Position numbers and translations under genes: made by a program. Positions 31,101 to 39,762 of a stretch of DNA of 64,000 nucleotides are shown piece after piece. How positions within the stretch are numbered: position 1 is the stretch's first letter; each line of letters opens with the position of its first letter. The DNA comes from Rhynchopus sp. YZ270_cl-10 (lineage: Eukaryota > Euglenozoa > Diplonemea > Diplonemida > Diplonemidae), in the NCBI GenBank assembly GCA_964035575.1, contig OZ037859.1, positions 310,001 through 374,000 of the forward strand, given 5' to 3'. The notes below the pieces were generated by a model. The model was not told where the DNA came from. It did not search any database and saw nothing but the letters and a program-made list of their open reading frames with translations.

Positions 31101-32453
31101 TGCTGTCCTGCACCACTCAGAAGCGCCGCAGTCAGCATCCGTCGTGCATCCACTCGTAACAGACGGCTTCGTGTCGTTCTGGGCAGGCTTCACACACTTG
31201 TGGGTGCATGCACAGTCGTCTGCCTCGCACACAAGACCAGCGTCACACTTCGCAACCTGGCAAGGGGCAGCGAAGCACTGTGCGCAAGCCGGCTTGTCTG
31301 TGGGCTTGTCAGTCGGTGCAGGGCACGCCATCTTTGTGCACATCAGCATCCCGTTCGAGCACGTGCAGTTGTTGCAGTCCATACGCACAACGGCACCGTC
31401 CTTGACCAGTTCTCCTGACGCTGTCTTGCACTCCTTTGCGGGCAGGTCTGTTGGCTTCGGGATGTCTTCCTTGACGCACTGGTGGCTGCAACCTCCACAC
31501 CCGCTCGACACGCACTTGTAGTTGTCCTCGCACTTGGCTGTCTTGCAAGCGTCGCAGTCAGACAGAGGACCGAAGTCGCCACACTCACACTTCGCAGGGT
31601 TGTAGCACCAGCCAGCCAGAGCAATGCACATCTTCGACTCGTTGTACGGGGTGCAAGTTGCAGGTGTTGGTGGCTTCGTGTCGTTCTGGGCAGGCTTCAC
31701 ACACTTGTGGGTGCATGCACAGTCGTCTGCCTCGCACACAAGACCAGCGTCGCACTTCGCAACCTGGCAAGGGGCAGCGAAGCACTGTGCGCAAGCCGGC
31801 TTGTCAGTCGGTGTCGGTGGCTTCGTGTCGTTCTTGGAAGGCTGCACACAGTAAGCGTTTCCAGCGGCATCCACCTCACATCCCATCGAGCAGCGCAGGG
31901 TTGCGCAAGGGTGCACGGTGGGCGCAGTCGTGTTCATCGGTGCAGGCTTCACACACTTGTGGGTGCATGCACAGTCGTCAGCCTCACACACAAGACCAGC
32001 GTCACACTTCGCAACTTGGCAAGGGGCAGCGAAGCACTGTGCGCAAGCCGGCTTGTCTGTGGGCTTGTCAGTCGGTGCTGGCGGCTTGGTGTCCACCGGT
32101 GTAGTTGTGTTGCCCTCCTTGACACACTGGAACGAGCATGATCCGCAGTAGTTCGAGACACACTTGAACCCGGCCTCACACTTTGTGCCTGCGGTGGAGC
32201 AGGCATCCGCACAACGCACGTAGGACATGGGCTGGCAGGAGCACAGCGAGGAGCTGTAGCACTGGTCCTTGGCACAGTCCTCTGTCTGCAAGGTGTACGG
32301 TGTGCATGTGTCCGTGACGTTTGCTGACACACACACGGCCTGCCCTGCTGCGTCCACTTCACATGCCTGCGGGCAGCGCACGCTCGCACAGGGGTCCGTC
32401 AACTGCTGTGCTGCCGCCACTGCAGCACAGAGCACCACTGGGAAAAACTTCAT
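28173..32453 (-). CDS. Cys-rich type I membrane protein with pacifastin-like modules, copy A
   Basis: A 1426-residue single-exon frame. It has a signal peptide (MKFFPVVLCAAVAAAQQ), a long Cys-rich ectodomain, one membrane segment near the C-terminus (WLFAVIGSLGALCMGGLVAF) and a 40-residue cytoplasmic tail ending ECGSV. The ectodomain has six copies of an 8-Cys module (CAQCFAAPCQVAKCDAGLVC...), six pacifastin-type modules (CNNCTCSNGMLMCTKMAC and variants, fitting C-N-x-C-x-C-x2-G-x3-C-T-x3-C), CEVDAAGNAYC follistatin-like pieces, and Thr/Pro/Lys linkers (PAPTDKPTDKP). Membrane-proximal are two WCCxNxxxGC-type segments and a Cys-free domain of about 170 residues. It is probably a surface protein with protease-inhibitor or adhesion functions. 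It lacks the extra 165-residue repeat of B and C. Confidence 0.9.
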   Translation of the reverse strand: MKFFPVVLCAAVAAAQQLTDPCASVRCPQACEVDAAGQAVCVSANVTDTCTPYTLQTEDCAKDQCYSSSLCSCQPMSYVRCADACSTAGTKCEAGFKCVSNYCGSCSFQCVKEGNTTTPVDTKPPAPTDKPTDKPACAQCFAAPCQVAKCDAGLVCEADDCACTHKCVKPAPMNTTAPTVHPCATLRCSMGCEVDAAGNAYCVQPSKNDTKPPTPTDKPACAQCFAAPCQVAKCDAGLVCEADDCACTHKCVKPAQNDTKPPTPATCTPYNESKMCIALAGWCYNPAKCECGDFGPLSDCDACKTAKCEDNYKCVSSGCGGCSHQCVKEDIPKPTDLPAKECKTASGELVKDGAVVRMDCNNCTCSNGMLMCTKMACPAPTDKPTDKPACAQCFAAPCQVAKCDAGLVCEADDCACTHKCVKPAQNDTKPSVTSGCTTDADCGASEWCRTAVLPTTNAFLECADFAVRECVKRVGVGASCNGFTLPCATDRCEEGLECPCADPTCDLPGKCQKPTDKPTPVQNTTAPAPCLQVRCKENPCNLADCAPGFTCKENYCGGCNFECVKEDIPKPTDLPAKECKTASGELVKDGAVVRMDCNNCTCSNGMLMCTKMACPAPTDKPTDKPACPQCFAAPCQVAKCDAGLVCEADDCACTHKCVKPAPMNTTAPTVHPCATLRCSMGCEVDAAGNAYCVQPSKNDTKPPTPTDKPACPQCFVAPCQVAKCDAGLVCEADDCACTHKCVKPAQNDTKPPTPATCTPYNESKMCIALAGWCYNPAKCECGDFGPLSDCDACKTAKCEDNYKCVSSGCGGCSHQCVKEDIPKPTDLPAKECKTASGELVKDGAVVRMDCNNCTCSNGMLMCTKMACPAPTDKPACAQCFAAPCQVAKCDAGLVCEADDCACTHKCVKPAQNDTKPPVDGEDCKTSTGMIKHGTSGKVDCNTCRCSNGMLMCTQMYCPPTKEKSCKMDNGKTLKHNEITAVDCNTCTCMDGDLMCTEMACVKSCTLENGEVVKEGERFKKDCNTCWCNGGKVGCTEMACGAPTNYTCDEARTLAPWTHEQRLWCCENKKQGCTVVQDKREKCMAADKSGATVDAVFKADCCNSSNVMCPEPKFADCSAPKDDEREWCCRVMQKGCTMTCDAQKMDLVQATYCCNTFGSKCTDDYKHEQKTLDKQELKKAAKKVWKQIKQDVKGAIEDIFENPKAVLRRIRMTLFRGSATLAQNPQNLVVTLIAAYTKDGQMPPTDVADQWRVEIPHSWNEDNHAEEHAVVADKSWSTSGASDARAAVVLQSGDSDQKYYFEYRVEGTDEQVGQSVAEMEESVGSGKLADNSGGMTVPVGSTMPIAVTGASDKPEESSEGSDSGMGWLFAVIGSLGALCMGGLVAFVLFQRKQRQQAENELFIGQMEDLSPSMLGSESAPMRECGSV

Positions 32454-33348
32454 TGTTTCCTCTATATGTCAGTTGTGCTGGTATACTGTGTTCCTTGGGG
32501 ATGATGTGGTGGGAGGCTGTGCTGGGGTGGATGTGGGGAGGTGGGACGAAGTCACGACTCAAGTGGTCAATACGTTAATTTTTTAACCCAGCCCCTTCAT
32601 TTGGCGCTGCTGTGCAACACACCCAGAACCGGAATGCTTCTACACCGGTGATAGAAATCGCACGTTTGCTGCTACTCCCTCGCCTCTCCAGCACCGCACA
32701 CCACTGACCCGCCTCACTGCTCCAACTCCATAATTCACAGGAACGCAGAGATGTCGAACAACGCTCTGCCAGCATGACGACATCCTCCACCTCAAGTTCG
32801 TCGTAGGAGCCAAGAACGAGGCGACCGCCCCGTCTGCTATACCGCCACCCTGTCAGGTCCCAGAAGGAAGCAGAGGACGACAGCCACCTTCTGTCTGCAG
32901 GACATTGCGTTGAGCCGCTCCCGTGTTATGGAGTTCATGTCAAGAATAAGGGGGGAGGGGAAACTATGTTTTTATGTCCACAAAAACTGGTGTGAGAAAG
33001 AAAAATGTGGCAGGATGAAACCGAGTCTCTGGTCACCTCACCAATAAAAGCAAGCATGAAAGGGTTTAAAAACAAATCACAGAAAGGACAAAGTAGTGAG
33101 CGCACTGTGCAGGTAACGTACGCTTGCGAAGGTAAGGGGGTGAGGGGGGTAGTGAGCTCGCGGGCACACCACAGAGGTACAAAGAAACTGAGGGCAGATC
33201 ACGGTTTTGGATTCTCGAGGAGAATAACACAAACCTCTCCTTACCCCTTTCAGTCTACACATACGTATGTCACTGCTCCACCTCTGTGCAGTGCAATGAG
33301 ACGAGCGTAACGTAGTTTCTTTGACTCTTCGCTTTGTTGCTATTAAAT

Positions 33349-33368
33349 CGTGAAGTGGCCACTTCACG
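33349..33368. repeat. Perfect 20-bp palindrome in array spacer
   Basis: CGTGAAGTGGCCACTTCACG. Present in units B and C; unit A has lost the left half together with about 93 bp of neighbouring DNA, so a deletion ended inside this palindrome. Confidence 0.8.
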
Positions 33369-34732
33369 AGGGAATGCCTTGTGGGTAGAACGTACTGTAT
33401 CTAAGAAGTCCCAAAAAGGACTGAGCCACAAGGGGTCAACTTCTTTTCTCTTTAGAAACAATGACAAATAAGATGGCCATGTTGTCCGATGGTGCCTAAC
33501 ATCAGCTTTCCATTTGCAAAAGAATTTATTTTCTCTCCAAAGGGAGATATTGCCAAAGAAAAGAAAGAGGGAAAAAAGTTCAAAAAATAATCCCAACGGT
33601 CTTTAAAAATGTTCTTGGGGAATAAATACAAGAAAAAGGTTGTGTTGAAAGTGCTTCGGGGGACCAATGAGGAATATCTTTTCTTTTTCACAGACATGCG
33701 CTAAAATCACATGCCAAATGACACTGTCGTTACTGTCGTTCAACACTCAAAAAGGCAGAGTGTGCTTGCACGACAGTGCACCTTTGCCCATAAGAGATAG
33801 TAGCAGTCATGGCGTAAAAGATGACTCTGGCCCGTTTCTTCTTTGCGATGAAGATGTTACGTAATTCCACTTTGGGAACCAAGGGGAAGGAGGAAGGTGT
33901 TGAACGCGAACTGCTCGCTAAAGTTGCCTCTCTGCAGTTGGGGGGGGTCCATCAAATTGCTCAAGAAAACCATCAAAAAAATCGATGAAATCCTTCTTGG
34001 AACAAGGACAGACCTGCACAAAATCGGGGAATGTAAGGAGCACTCCCCCCCGAAAAAGACGGGGGGTGAAACGCACCTATCCCAGGGGATGTGCACAACA
34101 TGCGTATCTAGCTGATCTCTAGCCCCAGCTCTCTCGACTGTGTAGCCTTCGACATTAAACAATCGCACCTGAGTCAACAAATGGTTCATTTATATGACAT
34201 TCAGGTGGTTAACCCATTCTATAGTGCACTATTCATTGGAAACAAGGAAACCCTGTATTTTGAATAGAATCGAAAGAAAGCTATATTTTGCTACACAGAA
34301 CGAGGTTGCTGAGTTTATTGAGAACACGTTCAACAAAAAAAATGGGGAAAAATGGTGAGAGGAAAAAGACTGAGGGGGATGGAGTCAAGTGGAAACCTTT
34401 CATTAAACTTGTAGTGGCAGAGTTCCGCAATGAAGCGCCTACCAAAATGTCAGCTGCAAGGTTCAAGGAGGAGGGGAGGGATAACAGAGGGCACGTACTT
34501 TGCCTTCTCTAAACACAGACGTGCTGGCGTCACTGCAAAAACAGCACGATTCTCCTAGTACGTTTCTATGACATAGACAAGAAAATCACCGTTTCTAACC
34601 GGAATGCCAGTATCAAAGCAATCAAAACAAAATCAAAAAAAACTCACTCCAAGTTTCAAATCCCAAGCTGGATTTGGACTGGAGACAAGAGAAACACCAA
34701 CACCGACACTCGTAAGAAAATTCAAACTTCCA

Positions 34733-37700
34733 TCACACCGAGCCACACTCCCTCATAGGAGCGGACTCAGAGCCGAGCATGCTGGGAGAGAGGTCCTCCA
34801 TCTGTCCAATGAAGAGCTCGTTCTCAGCCTGCTGGCGCTGCTTGCGCTGGAAGAGAACAAACGCCACAAGCCCACCCATGCACAGCGCTCCGAGAGATCC
34901 GATCACCGCGAAGAGCCATCCCATGCCCGAGTCGCTGCCCTCGCTGCTCTCCTCAGGCTTGTCGCTTGCGCCTGTGACCGCAATCGGCATCGTGCTGCCA
35001 ACAGGCACAGTCATCCCACCCGAGTTGTCCGCAAGCTTCCCGCTGCCCACAGACTCCTCCATCTCAGCAACAGACTGTCCAACCTGCTCATCAGTCCCCT
35101 CAACACGGTACTCAAAGTAGTACTTCTGGTCCGAGTCCCCAGACTGCAGCACCACAGCCGCGCGTGCATCAGAGGCACCGCTTGTAGACCAGCTCTTGTC
35201 GGCAACAACAGCATGCTCCTCGGCGTGGTTATCCTCGTTCCACGAGTGTGGGATCTCCACACGCCACTGGTCCGCCACGTCGGTAGGAGGCATCTGTCCG
35301 TCCTTCGTGTACGCAGCAATCAGCGTCACCACAAGGTTCTGGGGGTTCTGCGCCAACGTGGCGGAGCCTCTGAACAGCGTCATGCGGATCCTGCGCAGCA
35401 CAGCCTTCGGGTTCTCAAAGATGTCCTCAATAGCGCCCTTGACGTCCTGCTTGATCTGCTTCCACACCTTCTTTGCAGCCTTCTTCAGTTCCTGCTTGTC
35501 GAGTGTCTTCTGCTCGTGCTTGTAGTCATCTGTGCACTTCGACCCAAAGGTGTTGCAGCAGTACGTTGCCTGCACAAGGTCCATCTTCTGTGCATCGCAC
35601 GTCATTGTGCAGCCCTTCTGCATCACTCGGCAGCACCACTCACGCTCGTCGTCCTTCGGCGCACTGCAGTCTGCGAACTTCGGCTCCGGGCACATCACAT
35701 TGCTGCTGTTGCAGCAGTCCGCCTTGAATACAGCGTCCACTGTCGCGCCCGACTTGTCTGCAGCCATGCACTTCTCACGCTTGTCCTGGACCACGGTGCA
35801 GCCCTGCTTCTTGTTCTCACAGCACCACAGGCGCTGTTCGTGTGTCCATGGCGCAAGGGTGCGTGCCTCGTCACAGGTGTAGTTCGTTGGTGCCCCACAC
35901 GCCATCTCCGTGCACCCAACCTTCCCGCCGTTGCACCAGCACGTGTTGCAGTCCTTCTTGAAGCGCTCTCCCTCCTTCACAACCTCCCCGTTCTCCAGCG
36001 TGCACGACTTCACACACGCCATCTCCGTGCACATCAGATCCCCGTCCATGCAGGTGCAGGTGTTGCAGTCCACAGCCGTGATCTCGTTGTGCTTCAGCGT
36101 CTTTCCGTTGTCCATCTTGCAGCTCTTCTCCTTCGTAGGGGGGCAGTACATCTGAGTGCACATCAGCATCCCGTTCGAGCACCTGCACGTGTTGCAGTCC
36201 ACCTTCCCGCTGGTGCCGTGCTTGATCATGCCCGTTGAGGTCTTGCAGTCCTCACCGTCCACTGGCGGCTTCGTGTCGTTCTGGGCAGGCTTCACACACT
36301 TGTGGGTGCATGCACAGTCGTCTGCCTCACACACAAGACCAGCGTCACACTTCGCAACTTGGCAAGGGGCAGCGAAGCACTGTGCGCAAGCCGGCTTGTC
36401 AGTCGGTGCAGGACATGCCATCTTTGTGCACATCAGCATCCCGTTCGAGCACGTGCAGTTGTTGCAGTCCATACGCACAACGGCACCGTCCTTGACCAGT
36501 TCTCCTGACGCTGTCTTGCACTCCTTTGCGGGCAGGTCTGTTGGCTTCGGGATGTCTTCCTTGACGCACTGATGGCTGCAACCTCCACACCCGCTCGACA
36601 CGCACTTGTAGTTGTCCTCGCACTTGGCTGTCTTGCAAGCGTCGCAGTCAGACAGAGGACCGAAGTCGCCACACTCACACTTCGCAGGGTTGTAGCACCA
36701 GCCAGCCAGAGCAATGCACATCTTCGACTCGTTGTACGGGGTGCAAGTTGCAGGTGTTGGTGGCTTCGTGTCGTTCTGGGCAGGCTTCACACACTTGTGG
36801 GTGCATGCACAGTCGTCTGCCTCACACACAAGACCAGCGTCACACTTCGCAACTTGGCAAGGGGCAGCGAAGCACTGTGCGCAAGCCGGCTTGTCAGTCG
36901 GTGCAGGACATGCCATCTTTGTGCACATCAGCATCCCGTTCGAGCACGTGCAGTTGTTGCAGTCCATACGCACAACGGCACCGTCCTTGACCAGTTCTCC
37001 TGACGCTGTCTTGCACTCCTTTGCGGGCAGGTCTGTTGGCTTCGGGATGTCTTCCTTGACGCACTGATGGCTGCAACCTCCACACCCGCTCGACACGCAC
37101 TTGTAGTTGTCCTCGCACTTGGCTGTCTTGCAAGCGTCGCAGTCAGACAGAGGACCGAAGTCGCCACACTCACACTTCGCAGGGTTGTAGCACCAGCCAG
37201 CCAGAGCAATGCACATCTTCGACTCGTTGTACGGGGTGCAAGTTGCAGGTGTTGGTGGCTTCGTGTCGTTCTGGGCAGGCTTCACACACTTGTGGGTGCA
37301 TGCACAGTCGTCTGCCTCACACACAAGACCAGCGTCACACTTCGCAACCTGGCAAGGGGCAACGAAGCACTGTGGGCAAGCCGGCTTGTCAGTCGGTGTC
37401 GGTGGCTTCGTGTCGTTCTTGGAAGGCTGCACACAGTAAGCGTTTCCAGCGGCATCCACCTCACATCCCATCGAGCAGCGCAGGGTTGCGCAGGGGTGCA
37501 CGGTGGGCGCAGTCGTGTTCATCGGTGCAGGCTTCACACACTTGTGGGTGCATGCACAGTCGTCAGCCTCACACACAAGACCAGCGTCACACTTCGCAAC
37601 CTGGCAAGGGGCAGCGAAACACTGTGGGCAAGCCGGCTTGTCTGTGGGCTTGTCAGTCGGTGCAGGGCACGCCATCTTTGTGCACATCAGCATCCCGTTC

Positions 37701-39508
37701 GAGCACGTGCAGTTGTTGCAGTCCATACGCACAACGGCACCGTCCTTGACCAGTTCTCCTGACGCTGTCTTGCACTCCTTTGCGGGCAGGTCTGTTGGCT
37801 TCGGGATGTCTTCCTTGACGCACTCGAAGTTGCAGCCGCCGCAGTAGTTCTCTTTGCATGTGAAGCCAGGCGCGCAGTCGGCAAGGTTGCACGGGTTCTC
37901 CTTGCAACGCACCTGAAGACAGGGTGCAGGGGCAGTCGTGTTCTGCACTGGTGTGGGTTTGTCGGTGGGCTTCTGGCACTTTCCGGGAAGGTCGCAGGTC
38001 GGGTCCGCACACGGGCACTCGAGACCCTCCTCACAGCGGTCGGTAGCACACGGCAGGGTGAAGCCGTTGCAGCTTGCACCCACACCAACACGCTTCACAC
38101 ACTCACGCACAGCGAAGTCCGCGCACTCCAGGAACGCGTTTGTGGTCGGAAGGACTGCTGTCCTGCACCACTCAGAAGCGCCGCAGTCAGCATCCGTCGT
38201 GCATCCACTCGTAACAGACGGCTTCGTGTCGTTCTGGGCAGGCTTCACACACTTGTGGGTGCATGCACAGTCGTCTGCCTCGCACACAAGACCAGCGTCA
38301 CACTTCGCAACCTGGCAAGGGGCAGCGAAGCACTGTGCGCAAGCCGGCTTGTCTGTGGGCTTGTCAGTCGGTGCAGGGCACGCCATCTTTGTGCACATCA
38401 GCATCCCGTTCGAGCACGTGCAGTTGTTGCAGTCCATACGCACAACGGCACCGTCCTTGACCAGTTCTCCTGACGCTGTCTTGCACTCCTTTGCGGGCAG
38501 GTCTGTTGGCTTCGGGATGTCTTCCTTGACGCACTGATGGCTGCAACCTCCACACCCGCTCGACACGCACTTGTAGTTGTCCTCGCACTTGGCTGTCTTG
38601 CAAGCGTCGCAGTCAGACAGAGGACCGAAGTCGCCACACTCACACTTCGCAGGGTTGTAGCACCAGCCAGCCAGAGCAATGCACATCTTCGACTCGTTGT
38701 ACGGGGTGCAAGTTGCAGGTGTTGGTGGCTTCGTGTCGTTCTGGGCAGGCTTCACACACTTGTGGGTGCATGCACAGTCGTCTGCCTCGCACACAAGACC
38801 AGCGTCGCACTTCGCAACCTGGCAAGGGGCAGCGAAGCACTGTGCGCAAGCCGGCTTGTCAGTCGGTGTCGGTGGCTTCGTGTCGTTCTTGGAAGGCTGC
38901 ACACAGTAAGCGTTTCCAGCGGCATCCACCTCACATCCCATCGAGCAGCGCAGGGTTGCGCAAGGGTGCACGGTGGGCGCAGTCGTGTTCATCGGTGCAG
39001 GCTTCACACACTTGTGGGTGCATGCACAGTCGTCAGCCTCACACACAAGACCAGCGTCACACTTCGCAACTTGGCAAGGGGCAGCGAAACACTGTGCGCA
39101 AGCCGGCTTGTCTGTGGGCTTGTCAGTCGGTGCTGGCGGCTTGGTGTCCACCGGTGTAGTTGTGTTGCCCTCCTTGACACACTGGAACGAGCATGATCCG
39201 CAGTAGTTCGAGACACACTTGAACCCGGCCTCACACTTTGTGCCTGCGGTGGAGCAGGCATCCGCACAACGCACGTAGGACATGGGCTGGCAGGAGCACA
39301 GCGAGGAGCTGTAGCACTGGTCCTTGGCACAGTCCTCTGTCTGCAAGGTGTACGGTGTGCATGTGTCCGTGACGTTTGCTGACACACACACGGCCTGCCC
39401 TGCTGCGTCCACTTCACATGCCTGCGGGCAGCGCACGCTCGCACAGGGGTCCGTCAACTGCTGTGCTGCCGCCACTGCAGCACAGAGCACCACTGGGAAA
39501 AACTTCAT
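34733..39508 (-). CDS. Cys-rich type I membrane protein with pacifastin-like modules, copy B
   Basis: A 1591-residue frame with the same architecture as copy A, plus one additional 165-residue block made of a CTPYNESKMC segment, a pacifastin-type module and an 8-Cys module, duplicated in tandem. That gives seven of each main module. Outside the added block the protein is the same as copy A. The predicted reactive-site residue after CT is Lys in the four repeated pacifastin modules, Gln in the next and Glu in the last two. An AG (ATATAG) lies 8 nt before the ATG. The promoter region differs from copy A by about one base. Confidence 0.9.
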   Translation of the reverse strand: MKFFPVVLCAAVAAAQQLTDPCASVRCPQACEVDAAGQAVCVSANVTDTCTPYTLQTEDCAKDQCYSSSLCSCQPMSYVRCADACSTAGTKCEAGFKCVSNYCGSCSFQCVKEGNTTTPVDTKPPAPTDKPTDKPACAQCFAAPCQVAKCDAGLVCEADDCACTHKCVKPAPMNTTAPTVHPCATLRCSMGCEVDAAGNAYCVQPSKNDTKPPTPTDKPACAQCFAAPCQVAKCDAGLVCEADDCACTHKCVKPAQNDTKPPTPATCTPYNESKMCIALAGWCYNPAKCECGDFGPLSDCDACKTAKCEDNYKCVSSGCGGCSHQCVKEDIPKPTDLPAKECKTASGELVKDGAVVRMDCNNCTCSNGMLMCTKMACPAPTDKPTDKPACAQCFAAPCQVAKCDAGLVCEADDCACTHKCVKPAQNDTKPSVTSGCTTDADCGASEWCRTAVLPTTNAFLECADFAVRECVKRVGVGASCNGFTLPCATDRCEEGLECPCADPTCDLPGKCQKPTDKPTPVQNTTAPAPCLQVRCKENPCNLADCAPGFTCKENYCGGCNFECVKEDIPKPTDLPAKECKTASGELVKDGAVVRMDCNNCTCSNGMLMCTKMACPAPTDKPTDKPACPQCFAAPCQVAKCDAGLVCEADDCACTHKCVKPAPMNTTAPTVHPCATLRCSMGCEVDAAGNAYCVQPSKNDTKPPTPTDKPACPQCFVAPCQVAKCDAGLVCEADDCACTHKCVKPAQNDTKPPTPATCTPYNESKMCIALAGWCYNPAKCECGDFGPLSDCDACKTAKCEDNYKCVSSGCGGCSHQCVKEDIPKPTDLPAKECKTASGELVKDGAVVRMDCNNCTCSNGMLMCTKMACPAPTDKPACAQCFAAPCQVAKCDAGLVCEADDCACTHKCVKPAQNDTKPPTPATCTPYNESKMCIALAGWCYNPAKCECGDFGPLSDCDACKTAKCEDNYKCVSSGCGGCSHQCVKEDIPKPTDLPAKECKTASGELVKDGAVVRMDCNNCTCSNGMLMCTKMACPAPTDKPACAQCFAAPCQVAKCDAGLVCEADDCACTHKCVKPAQNDTKPPVDGEDCKTSTGMIKHGTSGKVDCNTCRCSNGMLMCTQMYCPPTKEKSCKMDNGKTLKHNEITAVDCNTCTCMDGDLMCTEMACVKSCTLENGEVVKEGERFKKDCNTCWCNGGKVGCTEMACGAPTNYTCDEARTLAPWTHEQRLWCCENKKQGCTVVQDKREKCMAADKSGATVDAVFKADCCNSSNVMCPEPKFADCSAPKDDEREWCCRVMQKGCTMTCDAQKMDLVQATYCCNTFGSKCTDDYKHEQKTLDKQELKKAAKKVWKQIKQDVKGAIEDIFENPKAVLRRIRMTLFRGSATLAQNPQNLVVTLIAAYTKDGQMPPTDVADQWRVEIPHSWNEDNHAEEHAVVADKSWSTSGASDARAAVVLQSGDSDQKYYFEYRVEGTDEQVGQSVAEMEESVGSGKLADNSGGMTVPVGSTMPIAVTGASDKPEESSEGSDSGMGWLFAVIGSLGALCMGGLVAFVLFQRKQRQQAENELFIGQMEDLSPSMLGSESAPMRECGSV

Positions 39509-39762
39509 TGTTTCCTCTATATGTCAGTTGTGCTGGTATACTGTGTTCCTTGGGGATGATGTGGTGGGAGGATGTGCTGGGGTGGATGTGGGGAGGTGGG
39601 ACGAAGTCACGACTCAAGTGGTCAATACGTTAATTTTTTAACCCAGCCCCTTCATTTGGCGCTGCTGTGCAACACACCCAGAACCGGAATGCTTCTACAC
39701 CGGTGATAGAAATCGCACGTTTGCTGCTACTCCCTCGCCTCTCCAGCACCGCACACCACTGA

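Larger units (their letters stand above)
26220..32707. repeat. Tandem array unit A
   Basis: First of three direct repeats, 6488 bp; position 26220 corresponds to 32708 and 39763. It differs from B and C by lacking one 495-bp internal gene repeat and by a spacer deletion of about 93 bp next to GTGGCCACTTCACGAG. Confidence 0.95.
32708..39762. repeat. Tandem array unit B
   Basis: Second direct repeat, 7055 bp, matching unit C with only scattered single-base differences (for example 39089 and 39480, both silent in the gene). Its spacer contains a perfect 20-bp palindrome at 33349-33368. Confidence 0.95.
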
